Of a stretch of DNA of 61,072 bases, positions 17,515 to 28,154 are shown piece after piece. Below the pieces are notes generated by a model. It was not told the origin of the DNA and did no database searches. It saw only the letters and a list, made by a program, of their open reading frames with translations. The stretch's first letter is position 1, and each line of letters begins with the position of its first letter. This stretch comes from Nonomuraea zeae (GTDB lineage Bacteria > Actinomycetota > Actinomycetes > Streptosporangiales > Streptosporangiaceae), in contig NZ_VCKX01000037.1 of assembly GCF_005889725.1 (NCBI RefSeq), positions 1 through 61,072 on the forward strand. Direction: 5' to 3'. The position numbers and the translations under genes are program-made.

Positions 17515-19691
17515 CGGGGGCGCGGGTGCCGAGGGTCGGCGCCAGGGAGAAGGTGACCGGGGCGGCGCGCTACGGCGCCGACCACACGCCCGACGGCCTG
17601 GCGTACGCGATGCCCGTCGTCGCGACCGCCGGCAAGGGCCGCATCACCCGGCTCGACACCGAGGCCGCGGCCGCCGTGCCGGGCGTCCTGCTGATCCTGT
17701 CGCACCTCGACGACCTGGGCATCGGCCCGGCGGGCTACATCATGGCGGAGGGGTACGCGTTCCAGAGCCTGCAACCGCTGCTGGACGACCACATCGCCTA
17801 CCGCGGCCAGCCGATCGCGCTGGTCGTGGCGGACACGCTGGTCGCCGCCACGCAGGCGGCCGGCCTGGTCCGCGCCCGGTACGACAGGGAGCCGTTCGCG
17901 GTGGTGCCGGGCGCGGCCGGCACCGAGACGGTGCTCCAGGAGGAGGCCATCCCGCTGCCCTTCCTCGCCGACATCGTCACCGGCGACGCCGACGGCGCGT
18001 TCGCCGACAGCCCGGTGCGGGTGGACGAGATCTATCAGAGCGGCCCGCAGCACCAGGTGCCGATGGAGCTGATCGGCGGCGTGGTCGAGTGGGACGGCGA
18101 CTCGCTCCTCGTGCACGAGGGCACGCAGGCCGTCGGGGCCCTGCGCGGCGGCCTGGCCAGGCAGCTCGGCATCGACCCCGAGCGGATCCGGGTCGTCTCC
18201 CCTTACGTGGGAGGCGGGTTCGGGCAGAAGAACTCCCTGCAACCGCACCTCGCGCCGCTGGCGGTGGCCGCGCGCCGGATCGGGCGGCCGGTCAAGCTGG
18301 TCCTGCCCAGGGCGCACACCTTCCACGCGGCCAGCTTCCGTCCCGTGGCCCGGCACCGCGTACGGCTCGGCGCCGACAGGTCGGGCCGGCTGCTCGCCGC
18401 GATCCACGAGGTCGACCAGCAGGCGTCCCGGTTCGACCTGCTCCCGGCGACGTACACCGAGATCACCTCCCGCCTCTACGACATCCCGAACTTCCGCGGC
18501 CGGCAGCGGCACGTCAAGACCGACACCCAGACGCCCGGCTACATGCGCGCGCCCTTCGAGCATTCGGCCGCGTTCGCGATGGAGTCGGCCGTGGACGAGC
18601 TCTGTTATGCCACGGGACGGGATCCGGTCGAGTTCCGGCTGGCCAACGACGCCGCCGCGGACCCGGTCACCGGCAAGCCGTTCTCCTCCAGGCACCTGGC
18701 GGAGTGCCTGCGCCGCGGCGCGGAGCTGTTCGGCTGGGCCGAGCGCACGCCGGATCCCCGCTCCATGACCGGCGACGACGGCGCCCTGATCGGCTGGGGG
18801 GTGGCGGCGGGCGCCTATCCGTCGCTCACGGTGCCGACCCTGGCCAGGTTGCGCGCCGACAGCGGCGGCCGGATCGTGGCCGAGGTGGGCGGGCACGAGA
18901 TGGGCCAGGGCCTGACGACCGCGCTGACCTGTGCCATCGCCGGCGACCTCGGGATCGATCCGGAGGCCGTGACGGTCGCCGTCGGCGACACCGCGCTCGC
19001 GCCGCACCACCTGACCGCCGGCGCCTGGGGCACCAACAGCACGTTGCGCGCGGTGCACGCCGCCCTGCGGGAGCTGCGGGAGCGGCTCGGGACCGCGCAG
19101 GAGGGCCCGGTGGACCTGGCCGCCGCGGTCACGGCCACCGGGCGCGAGCAGGTCGAGGCCGAGGCCGTCACCCAGGGTCCGGGCCAGCCGCCCGAGATGA
19201 TCGAGCGGATGCGCGCTGGCCTGGTGGCCCTGGCCGGGCCCGAGTTCCCCGACTGCGTCTCCTTCAGCTTCATCGCGCACTTCGCGGAGGTCAGGATCGA
19301 GCCCGGGACTCGGCGCATCCGCGTCCCCCGGGTGGTCAGCGTGGCCGACTGCGGCCGGGTGGCCAGCCCGGTGACCGCGGAGGCGCAGGTGCGCGGCGCG
19401 GTGGTGTGGGGCGTCGGCGCCGCGCTGCGCGAGCACAGCGAGGTCGATCCGCGCTACGGCGGCTTCGTCAACGCCGACCTGGCGGACTACGTGATCCCGG
19501 TGAACGCCGACATCGGCCGGATCGACGTCGCCTTCGTGGACGAGCCCGACTTCGTGCTCAACCCGATGGGGGTCAAGAACCTCGGCGAGGTCGCCCTGGT
19601 CGGCGTCGCCGCCGCCATCGCCAACGCCGTGCACCACGCCACCGGCCGCCGCGTCCGCCGCCTGCCGATCCTGATCGAGGACGTGCTCTGA
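17511..19691 (+). CDS. aldehyde oxidoreductase molybdenum-cofactor subunit (PaoC/YagR-like)
   Basis: A 726-residue large subunit holding the molybdopterin active site that oxidises an aldehyde (or N-heterocycle) using water. It starts with the family signature near residue 6 (VGAREKVTGAARYGAD). The cofactor domain shows YVGGGFGQKN near residue 240, YMRAPFEHSAAFAMES near 345, GGHEMGQG near 462 and NPMGVKNLGEVALVG near 685; the last carries the catalytic Glu. No PaoD-like maturation chaperone is found in the window, so cofactor insertion must be served from elsewhere. Substrate not decidable. Ends 9 bp before a convergent gene. Confidence 0.88.
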   Translation: MTGARVPRVGAREKVTGAARYGADHTPDGLAYAMPVVATAGKGRITRLDTEAAAAVPGVLLILSHLDDLGIGPAGYIMAEGYAFQSLQPLLDDHIAYRGQPIALVVADTLVAATQAAGLVRARYDREPFAVVPGAAGTETVLQEEAIPLPFLADIVTGDADGAFADSPVRVDEIYQSGPQHQVPMELIGGVVEWDGDSLLVHEGTQAVGALRGGLARQLGIDPERIRVVSPYVGGGFGQKNSLQPHLAPLAVAARRIGRPVKLVLPRAHTFHAASFRPVARHRVRLGADRSGRLLAAIHEVDQQASRFDLLPATYTEITSRLYDIPNFRGRQRHVKTDTQTPGYMRAPFEHSAAFAMESAVDELCYATGRDPVEFRLANDAAADPVTGKPFSSRHLAECLRRGAELFGWAERTPDPRSMTGDDGALIGWGVAAGAYPSLTVPTLARLRADSGGRIVAEVGGHEMGQGLTTALTCAIAGDLGIDPEAVTVAVGDTALAPHHLTAGAWGTNSTLRAVHAALRELRERLGTAQEGPVDLAAAVTATGREQVEAEAVTQGPGQPPEMIERMRAGLVALAGPEFPDCVSFSFIAHFAEVRIEPGTRRIRVPRVVSVADCGRVASPVTAEAQVRGAVVWGVGAALREHSEVDPRYGGFVNADLADYVIPVNADIGRIDVAFVDEPDFVLNPMGVKNLGEVALVGVAAAIANAVHHATGRRVRRLPILIEDVL

Positions 19692-19700
19692 GCGCCCGGC

Positions 19701-21542
<1,842 letters not shown>

Positions 21543-21608
21543 ATCCCCAAAGTACGCAGCTCAGCGCCCTTGTGCCCGCTTCCGCGCGGGACGGGCCGGC
21601 AGATCTTC

Positions 21609-22025
21609 TCAGCCTTCCTGGTAGTGGGCGGCGTACTCGGGAGCGGGCGGGATGGGGGTGATCACGTCGATGAGCGCGCCGTCGGGATCCGCCACGATGA
21701 AGTGCCGCTGCCCGAAGTCCTCGCTGCGCAGGCCCAGGACGGCGGGCAGCCCCCCGCGTACGACGAGCCGCTCCCACTCGGCGTCCACGTCCTCGACCTC
21801 GAAGTTGAGCAGCAGCCCGCGCACGGGCTCGCGATGGCCCTCGGGCAGCGTCGGGTGGCGGTGGTCGAGCAGGGCCAGCTCGTACGCCGGCGGCCCCGGC
21901 CGGCGCAGGCTCACGTACCAGTCCGCCTCGAACGTCACCTCGAACCCGAGCCACGTGAGGTAGAAGTCGCGCGCCGCGCGCAGCCGGGAGGTGCACAGGA
22001 CCGGATAGAAGCTGGTCAGCATCAT
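21609..22025 (-). CDS. VOC-superfamily (glyoxalase/dioxygenase fold) protein
   Basis: A 138-residue single-domain vicinal-oxygen-chelate protein, [20 protein letters not shown] at the start and the paired beta-alpha-beta modules closing with [18 protein letters not shown]. Members range from glyoxalases to drug-binding resistance proteins; metal ligands cannot be assigned with confidence here. AAGGAG at 22032-22037 sets the start at 22025, six bases downstream. Divergent from a TetR gene across a twin operator, so it is very probably the regulator's target; a role in detoxifying the regulator's ligand is a reasonable inference. Confidence 0.8.
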   Translation of the reverse strand: MMLTSFYPVLCTSRLRAARDFYLTWLGFEVTFEADWYVSLRRPGPPAYELALLDHRHPTLPEGHREPVRGLLLNFEVEDVDAEWERLVVRGGLPAVLGLRSEDFGQRHFIVADPDGALIDVITPIPPAPEYAAHYQEG

Positions 22026-22039
22026 GGAGAACTCCTTCA

Positions 22040-22089
22040 CATACCGTTGGTATGTCAAGGTACGGTACTGGCATACCATCGGTACGTCA
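22040..22089. promoter_or_regulatory. twin palindromic operator between VOC and TetR genes
   Basis: Two copies of an 18-bp element, CATACCGTTGGTATGTCA at 22040-22057 and CATACCATCGGTACGTCA at 22072-22089. Each has a CATACC-NNN-GGTATG-type palindrome at its core, perfect in the first. Centres are 32 bp apart, about three helical turns, so two dimers would bind on the same DNA face. One copy abuts the VOC ribosome site, the other the TetR ribosome site. Confidence 0.85.
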
Positions 22090-22101
22090 ACGGAGGTGGC
22101 C

Positions 22102-22695
22102 GTGACGCCCCAGGGCAGCAGGATCGAGCAGCGCGAGCAGACCAGGCGGACGCTGGTGCGCGAGGGCCGGCGGCTGTTCGCGAGCCACGGCTACGCGGCG
22201 GTGGGCCTGTCGCAGATCGTGGCGGCGGCCGGGGTCACCAAGGGCGCTCTCTACCACCACTTCGGCAGCAAGGCCGACCTGTTCCGCGCGGTCCTGGAGC
22301 AGGTGCAGGGCGAGGTCGCCCGGACGGTCGCCACGACCGCCGAGGCCAGGGACGACCCGTGGGAGCAGCTCACGGCCGGCTGCCGGGCGTTCCTCGCGGC
22401 CGGCACCGATCCGGACATCCAGCAGATCATGCTCATCGACGGCCCGGCGGTCCTGGGCTGGAGCGAGTGGCGCGCGCTGGACGAGGCCGCCTCGGCCCGC
22501 CATCTGGCCGAGGCGCTCACGGGTCTCATCGAGGCCGGCGTCATCGAGCGGCAGCCGGTCGCGCCCCTGACCCACCTGCTGTCGGGGGCGATGAACGAGG
22601 CCGCCCTGTGGCTGGCCGGATCCGGGGACGAGGGCGACCTCGACGACGCCTGGGCCGCCCTGTCCCGGATCCTGGAGGGGTTGCGGCTCAGCTAG
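22102..22695 (+). CDS. TetR-family repressor, divergent from VOC gene
   Basis: A 197-residue regulator with an N-terminal TetR helix-turn-helix (residues about 12-58: [20 protein letters not shown], then [20 protein letters not shown]) and a helical ligand-binding domain. GGAGG at 22092-22096 supports the GTG at 22102; the frame is open further upstream through the operators. It should repress itself and the VOC gene. Its 3' end overlaps the convergent beta-propeller gene by eight bases. Confidence 0.9.
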   Translation: MTPQGSRIEQREQTRRTLVREGRRLFASHGYAAVGLSQIVAAAGVTKGALYHHFGSKADLFRAVLEQVQGEVARTVATTAEARDDPWEQLTAGCRAFLAAGTDPDIQQIMLIDGPAVLGWSEWRALDEAASARHLAEALTGLIEAGVIERQPVAPLTHLLSGAMNEAALWLAGSGDEGDLDDAWAALSRILEGLRLS

Positions 22696-24910
22696 CGTCG
22701 CGGGTCGCGCGCAGGATCTTCGCGGCCTCGACGGCGGTGATGGCCCTGGCGGCGACGAGCCCGGCCACGACCTGGGCCACGTGCCGGGTGAGCTCCCGGC
22801 CCGCGTACTTCTCGTCCTGGATCAGGTCCTCGATGGTGCAGCCGTCCGGACGGTAGCGGTTGCGCACGCCGCTGTCGGCCGACTTGACGACCACGTGCGG
22901 CGACAGGTCGGAGCCCGGGCAGGCGTCGGCGGGCGGGGCGTAGCGCAGGAGCCGGGCGCCTCCCTGGACGGCGTTGCTCGCGTCCTTCGTGCCGCTGCGG
23001 AACCACAGGTTGCCCGCGGCGTCCTGGGTGGAGCGGTAGGTGCCGCTGCCGCGCAGGACCGTGACGGCCTTGGACAGCGGGTCGATCCTGAGCAGCTTGC
23101 CGTCGATGGAGGCGTAGACGTGCTCGTCCGGGTTGACGTGCAGCTCGTCCTGGACGCCGCTGTAGGCGGCGGGGAGCTCGACGCGCTGCTGCACCGTCGA
23201 CGAGCCGGGGTCGAGGATGAACAGCACGCCGTCGGCCAGCCCCCAGATCAGGCCGTCGGGGCCTTCGACGATCGAGGTGATCGAGCTCGCTCCCGGCACG
23301 GGGGTGAGCTCGCTCTTCTTCGTGCCGGTGGCCAGGTCGTAGGTGAAGAGCTTGGCCTCCTTCGCCTTGGGGGTGGTGCCGCCGCCGCCGTTGACGGTCG
23401 TGCCGCCCCACAGGGTGCCGTCACGGACCAGCATGGAGATCACGCCCTGGTCGGCGACGGGGGCGCGGAGCACGGTGTGCTCGCCGGTGGCGTAGTCGTA
23501 GGTGGTCAGGGCCCCGCCCCACAGGCCGTAGTCGGGGGTGCTGCCGATGTAGAGCTTGCCGCCGCCGGTGGCGAAGGCCTGGGGCCGGTTCTGGCCGTCG
23601 CCGATCAGGCGGAACAGCTCGGCCGGGTTGGTGCCGCTCTTGAACGGCTGCGCCGGATCGTAGACCATGACCCCGCCGTTGGGGTAGGTGCCGAGGTACA
23701 TCTTCCCCTCGTGCCAGAACCAGCCGTCGGTCTGGGCGACCCGGCCCAGCTCGGTCACCTTCCCCGTGGCCGGGTCCAGGGTGGCGACGTTGCCGTTGAT
23801 GTAGAGGTTGGTGTAGATCTTCCCGTCCTGGCCGGCGCTGACGTTGTTGATGTCGATCGGCTGGGCGGGGAAGGGCAGCTTGAACCGTTCGGACGCGCCG
23901 GTGGCCGGGTCGTACGACAGCGCGTCGCCGAAGTAGTTGCCGATCAGCGCGTAGAGCCGGCCGTTCACGAACCCCCAGCCCACGCCGGGCCCGCCCGAGG
24001 CCACCGGGCCGGGGACGGCCTCCGGGGTGTCGGTCGTGAGGTCGTAGCGCCACAGCGCGGTGCCCGAGGTGAAGTAGACGTACTTGCCGTCGGCCACGCG
24101 GGTGGTCCCGCGCGAGCTGATAACGAAGTTCTCCGCCAGGATCGCGCCGGAGTCGGGGTCGAGCACCATCGCCTGGAGCTTGCTGCGCTTGACGAACAGC
24201 TTGCCCCCGACCAGGTTGAGGTCGTACGGGTAGTTGGGGTCGCCGCGCAGCGCCTCGGGCCAGATGTCGCGCTTCTCCCCCGTCTTCAGGTCCATCCTGA
24301 TCACGTGGCCGCCGGTGCCGACGGCGGCCCAGAGCACCTCGCGCTCGGCGTCCACGGCGACGTCCATGACGTACTGCTGGCCTTCGGCCATCGTGCCGAG
24401 ATCGCGGAAGCCCTCGGCGGGCGAGTAGGAGAAGGCGTGCGCGTCCGGGTAGGTGCCGCCGTAGATCTTGCCGTCCTTGCCGGGCTGGAACCCGTAGAGC
24501 ACGGTCTGTCCCGCCACCGGCGCGCCCAGGTCGACCGCCTCTCCGCTGTCGGGGTCGTAGCGGTAGACGTGGGCGTTCGGGTAGCTGCCCGCGTAGACCG
24601 TGCCGTCGCCGGCCTGGGTGATGCCCCAGGCGCCCGACGAGCCGGCCATCGTCGCCGTGTGCAGGTGCTCGCGGGTCACGGGATCGACCACGGCCACCAC
24701 GCCGGGCGTCCCCATCTGGACGCTGTAGACGACCGGGCGCCCTGTCCTGTCGGTGCCGAAATGGCCCTCGAACACGGTCAGCGCCGTCGACTGGACGCCG
24801 AAGTCGGTCACCGAGCCGATGGGCGGCTGCGGCTCGTCCTGCGCCGAGGCAGGTGCCGCCGCCACGCCGGCGATTAACAAGGCCGACAGCAGAATCGTGG
24901 TCAGTCGCAT
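22688..24910 (-). CDS. secreted beta-propeller protein with C-terminal helical module
   Basis: A 740-residue exported protein. Residues 1-24 are a signal peptide (MRLTTILLSALLIAGVAAAP start, cleavage after ASA). Residues about 30-650 are repeated WD/YVTN/PQQ-like blades: GKIYGGTYPDAHAFSYSP, MYLGTYPNGGVMVYDPAQP and similar, each pairing a YxGTYPNA turn with a YDPxTG turn. The last 80 residues differ: NRYRPDGCTIEDLIQDEKY then a long amphipathic helical part, a module seen at the ends of several secreted actinobacterial proteins. No catalytic motif is visible; ligand binding or a lyase-type propeller is possible. The start lies 2 bases after the stop of its paralogue, GAGAGGG upstream. Confidence 0.75.
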   Translation of the reverse strand: MRLTTILLSALLIAGVAAAPASAQDEPQPPIGSVTDFGVQSTALTVFEGHFGTDRTGRPVVYSVQMGTPGVVAVVDPVTREHLHTATMAGSSGAWGITQAGDGTVYAGSYPNAHVYRYDPDSGEAVDLGAPVAGQTVLYGFQPGKDGKIYGGTYPDAHAFSYSPAEGFRDLGTMAEGQQYVMDVAVDAEREVLWAAVGTGGHVIRMDLKTGEKRDIWPEALRGDPNYPYDLNLVGGKLFVKRSKLQAMVLDPDSGAILAENFVISSRGTTRVADGKYVYFTSGTALWRYDLTTDTPEAVPGPVASGGPGVGWGFVNGRLYALIGNYFGDALSYDPATGASERFKLPFPAQPIDINNVSAGQDGKIYTNLYINGNVATLDPATGKVTELGRVAQTDGWFWHEGKMYLGTYPNGGVMVYDPAQPFKSGTNPAELFRLIGDGQNRPQAFATGGGKLYIGSTPDYGLWGGALTTYDYATGEHTVLRAPVADQGVISMLVRDGTLWGGTTVNGGGGTTPKAKEAKLFTYDLATGTKKSELTPVPGASSITSIVEGPDGLIWGLADGVLFILDPGSSTVQQRVELPAAYSGVQDELHVNPDEHVYASIDGKLLRIDPLSKAVTVLRGSGTYRSTQDAAGNLWFRSGTKDASNAVQGGARLLRYAPPADACPGSDLSPHVVVKSADSGVRNRYRPDGCTIEDLIQDEKYAGRELTRHVAQVVAGLVAARAITAVEAAKILRATRDAS

Positions 24911-24912
24911 GC

Positions 24913-26865
24913 TCAATCCCTCTCTGTGCTGATCCGGATCAGGTCCCGCCCGCGCAGGGTGTAGAGGCCGCAACCGCGGGGGTCGGCGGCGAGCTTGGCC
25001 CCGTCGAACCAGTCGCCGGCCAGCCCGTCCGCGATCGTGCGGGCGGTGAACGTGCGCAGGTCCATCCGGTAGACCCGGTCTCCCCTGCTGACGGCCTCGC
25101 CCGAGACGCCGTACACGGTGCCGCCCTGGACCACGAGCTGGCCGCCGTAGGTGCCGACCCGCACGGTCCTGGTCACCTTCCTGCGTACGGGGTCTACCTC
25201 GAAGAACACCCCGGTGTCCGACACCCCGTAGATCCGCCCGTCCAGGCGCGCGACGCCGGCGAGGTAGGCCGCGCCCTCGACCGGTTCGAGCTGCCAGCGC
25301 AGCTCGCGGGCGCGCAGGTCGTAGGCGGCCAGGCGGGCGGTGGTGGTCTTGGGCGGCAGGCCGAAGCCCTCCTGGATGTACGTGCCGAGGTAGGCGGTGC
25401 CGCGCTCGGCGGTGACGGAGTAGACGCTCTGCCCGGGCACGACGGGCCGCCGCACGTCGAGCTCGCCGGTGTCCGGGTCGTAGAGCGACAGGGCGCCGCC
25501 CTCCTGGCCCGGCTCCGGCTGGGTGGCGATCACGATCGTGCCGGTACGCGCGTCGTAGGCCATGTCACGTGGCCGGTCCTGCCGGTTGCCGATCCTGGCC
25601 AGCAGGTCCGCCGTGTCCGAGCCCGGCACGTGGCCGTACAGCAGCGCCTGGGTGTAGACGCCCATGTACACGCGGCCGCCGGCCTCGACCATGGACTTCG
25701 GCTCGCCGGGCACGCCGATGCGCCGGGAGCCGCCGGAGGCGTCGTGGACCTGTACGCCGCCCTTGCCACCCGCGTAGACGTAGCGGCCGTCGGAGAAGAC
25801 GTTCATCGGCTGCTCGGGACCGGCCCTGAGGCCGCGGGCGACCAGGTTGCGGTAGTCGAGGTCGCCGCCGGCCGGGTCGTAGGAGAACACCGCGCCGTCC
25901 TGGACGCCCCAGATCTTGCCGTCGTGCGCGACCAGGGCCGGCGTCCCCGCCTCCGGGTAGGGCACCCCGAGCGTCTCCACCTGGCCGGTGCCGAGGTGGT
26001 AGCGGTACAGGGCGCCGGTCGGGCGGCCGGTGAAGTAGACGTGGTTGCCGAGGAAGGCCACGGAGGTGACGTACTTCTCGCCGGGCACGCTCGCGATCCG
26101 GTAGTCGCTCGGATCGGCCTTGTTCAGCACCAGCAGCTCGCCCTGCGAGGAGATGCCCATCGCCAGGTGGGTGGTGCTCATGGCCATGCTCGCCACGAAG
26201 TCGCGGGTCGCGAGCTCGGGCGGCAGGATCTCCTTCTTCGCGCCGGTGGCCCGGTCGATGGCGACCAGGTGGGCGTGCGCGCCGACGCCCGCGTAGACCG
26301 TGTCCGCGTCGGCGGCGATGCTGCGGACGTACTGCTCGCCCGGGCTGGCGACGCCGAGGTCGCGGGTGGCGCCGGTCGCGGGGTCGTACTCGGCCACCCG
26401 GCCCGTCTCCGACATGCCGAGGTAGACCTTGCCGTCCGGAGAGGCGGCCAGGTTCCAGATGAAGTGGTCGTCGAAGGAGGCGACCTTGGTGACCTGGCCG
26501 GAGAGCGTGTCCAGCTTGTACAGGTCGGAGGGGACGTGGGTGCCGATGTAGACGTCGGTGCCGACCTTCGTCATGGCCCAGGCCCCGATGCCGGTGGGGA
26601 TGTCGTGGTGGGCGGTCACCCGGTCGGCGGTGACGTCGTACGCGCCGGCCACGTTGGGCGAGAGCCCGCGGGTGACGACGTAGAGGGTGTCACCGACGAA
26701 CTCCGCGTTGCCGAGGGCGTTGGTGACGCTGGCGGGGCCGAGGGAGGTGATCGTGCCTTCGGCGGGGCCGCAGCGGGAGGTGGCCGCTTGCGCGGCTAGG
26801 GGCGGGCCCGGCAGGGCCAGGCAGAGTGCGGTGGTGAGGACGATCAGCCGGCGTAATGAGTGCAT
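24913..26865 (-). CDS. secreted beta-propeller protein, paralogue of the downstream gene
   Basis: A 650-residue exported protein with a signal peptide ending near residue 28 (AAQAA). The rest is propeller repeats such as DVYIGTHVPSDLYKLDTLSG, KVYLGMSETGRVAEYDPATG and RVYMGVYTQALLYGHVPG, the same YxG...YDPxTG pattern as its neighbour, but it lacks the C-terminal helical module. The two genes are almost overlapping and must be co-transcribed, so the products may act together outside the cell. A perfect palindrome lies 82 bases upstream. Enzymatic role not recognisable. Confidence 0.75.
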   Translation of the reverse strand: MHSLRRLIVLTTALCLALPGPPLAAQAATSRCGPAEGTITSLGPASVTNALGNAEFVGDTLYVVTRGLSPNVAGAYDVTADRVTAHHDIPTGIGAWAMTKVGTDVYIGTHVPSDLYKLDTLSGQVTKVASFDDHFIWNLAASPDGKVYLGMSETGRVAEYDPATGATRDLGVASPGEQYVRSIAADADTVYAGVGAHAHLVAIDRATGAKKEILPPELATRDFVASMAMSTTHLAMGISSQGELLVLNKADPSDYRIASVPGEKYVTSVAFLGNHVYFTGRPTGALYRYHLGTGQVETLGVPYPEAGTPALVAHDGKIWGVQDGAVFSYDPAGGDLDYRNLVARGLRAGPEQPMNVFSDGRYVYAGGKGGVQVHDASGGSRRIGVPGEPKSMVEAGGRVYMGVYTQALLYGHVPGSDTADLLARIGNRQDRPRDMAYDARTGTIVIATQPEPGQEGGALSLYDPDTGELDVRRPVVPGQSVYSVTAERGTAYLGTYIQEGFGLPPKTTTARLAAYDLRARELRWQLEPVEGAAYLAGVARLDGRIYGVSDTGVFFEVDPVRRKVTRTVRVGTYGGQLVVQGGTVYGVSGEAVSRGDRVYRMDLRTFTARTIADGLAGDWFDGAKLAADPRGCGLYTLRGRDLIRISTERD

Positions 26866-27312
26866 GCGGCCCCCGACGGGATCAAGAGATTACGGCCTGA
26901 GCTGGAATAGCAGATCTCCGAGGAGCTGCCTCCCAGATCGCTGGTAACGGTCATGACCGTAATAACTTGATCGCGATGCTGTCAACAGCCGTCCGGCCGG
27001 TGGGAGCGCGGGGGCCGCCGGCGCCCGGTCTCACTCCCGGAGGCGCCCGAGTGTGACGGCAAGTGCGGAGCCGGTCGCCGCCACGCAATTGTCCCGGCCG
27101 CCAAACTTGGGCTTGACCTCGTTTCCCGATGCGCGGCGACTCGGCAATTGTCGCCTCCTTTGACGATGAGTACCCTTCGCCGTGGCGTTGCGGTCGCGAC
27201 CAGCGCCGATGTGCCTGGCGACGACGGCCTTGAGTCGAGGGAGGAAATTCCTGGGGTTCCCATTTTTGGCCTGCGACGTGTCGCCGGAGGCCATCGGGCA
27301 AGGTTTTTTGCC
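26866..27312. other. 447-bp divergent intergenic region
   Basis: Separates the propeller operon from the SAF-domain gene. It holds the palindrome at 26947-26960, and CAATTGTC occurs twice (near 27086 and 27147). A small stem GGCAA/TTGCC at 27297-27312 spans the region just before the SAF gene start. I looked for a riboswitch-like fold by eye and could not support one. Confidence 0.4.
26947..26960. promoter_or_regulatory. 14-bp perfect palindrome, candidate operator
   Basis: ACGGTCATGACCGT reads the same on both strands and is flanked by TA and AA. It lies about 82 bases upstream of the first propeller gene and is a plausible LacI- or GntR-type operator, though no such regulator is encoded nearby. 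Confidence 0.5.
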
Positions 27313-27996
27313 ATGTGGAAGAATCGAAAGTCTGCCAATGGTGCCCATATTCCGCACGACCCGGAAATGCCGCAGGAAATACCGATGTATGCACATTCAT
27401 CGCGGCTGCCCGACGTGCCGCGCGAGCGCCGCCCCGGCTTCGCGCTGCTCGGCGTCCTGCTCGTGCTGGCGGGGGCGGTCGCGACCGTCGTGAGCGCGAT
27501 GCGGGCGGGCGAGCGTACCGAGGTCATCACCATCAGCCAGCGGCTCGGGGCGGGGCAGCCGATCCCCCTCGCCGCGATGAGCAAGCGGGAGGTGGCGCCG
27601 GTGGGCACGTACCTGCCGTGGTCCGAACGCGAGCGGCTGGCGGGCACCGTCACGACCGTGACGATCCCGCCCGGCACCCTGCTCACCCGGGCGATGACCA
27701 CACCCGCGGCCACCGAGCACGTGCCCGGCAAGGCCCGGGTCGGGCTGCTGCTCGGGCCCGGGCAGATCCCCGACGGCCTGGCGGCCGGCGATCGCGTGCA
27801 GATCGTGCACGTGCCGAGGACCGCCACGGCCGGGCAGAGCCGGGTGCTCGTGCCGAACGCGCGCGTGGACGGCGTCGCCAAGCCGAACGGGCCGGACAGC
27901 GGGCGGGTGGACGTGATGGTCGACGGCACCCTCTCGCCGCAGATCGCCGAGTACGCCTCCAAGGGCGAGATCGCGGTCAGCGAGCTCGGCACCTGA
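27313..27996 (+). CDS. SAF-domain (CpaB/FlgA-like) membrane-anchored protein
   Basis: A 227-residue protein with one transmembrane helix at about residues 42-63 (GFALLGVLLVLAGAVATVVS) and an outward SAF domain after it (TITISQRLGAGQPIPLAAMS-like region, quoted as SQRLGAGQPIPLAAMSKREV). SAF domains of the CpaB/RcpC type help assemble pili in other bacteria, but actinomycete copies often stand alone as here and their role is unclear. AAGG at 27300-27303 precedes the ATG by about 9 bases. No pilus genes adjoin it. The gene ends 158 bp before the phosphotransferase. Confidence 0.65.
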   Translation: MWKNRKSANGAHIPHDPEMPQEIPMYAHSSRLPDVPRERRPGFALLGVLLVLAGAVATVVSAMRAGERTEVITISQRLGAGQPIPLAAMSKREVAPVGTYLPWSERERLAGTVTTVTIPPGTLLTRAMTTPAATEHVPGKARVGLLLGPGQIPDGLAAGDRVQIVHVPRTATAGQSRVLVPNARVDGVAKPNGPDSGRVDVMVDGTLSPQIAEYASKGEIAVSELGT

Positions 27997-28154
27997 CGCC
28001 TTCGCGAACCCTTTCCGTCGCGGCGACCCGCCCGTCACGCCGGGACGTCCGGGCCCAACCCTGCTATGCCTGGACAACCCGGGCATAAACGGTTTCCCAG
28101 CCGGGGTGCCCGCGCACCACACTGGTCGGGGGATGCTCGGCGAGAGGGCTGATC

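Noticed and set aside
26866..27312. Possible riboswitch before the SAF-domain gene
   Set aside because: No recognisable conserved core could be traced by eye; only a small stem before the start codon.
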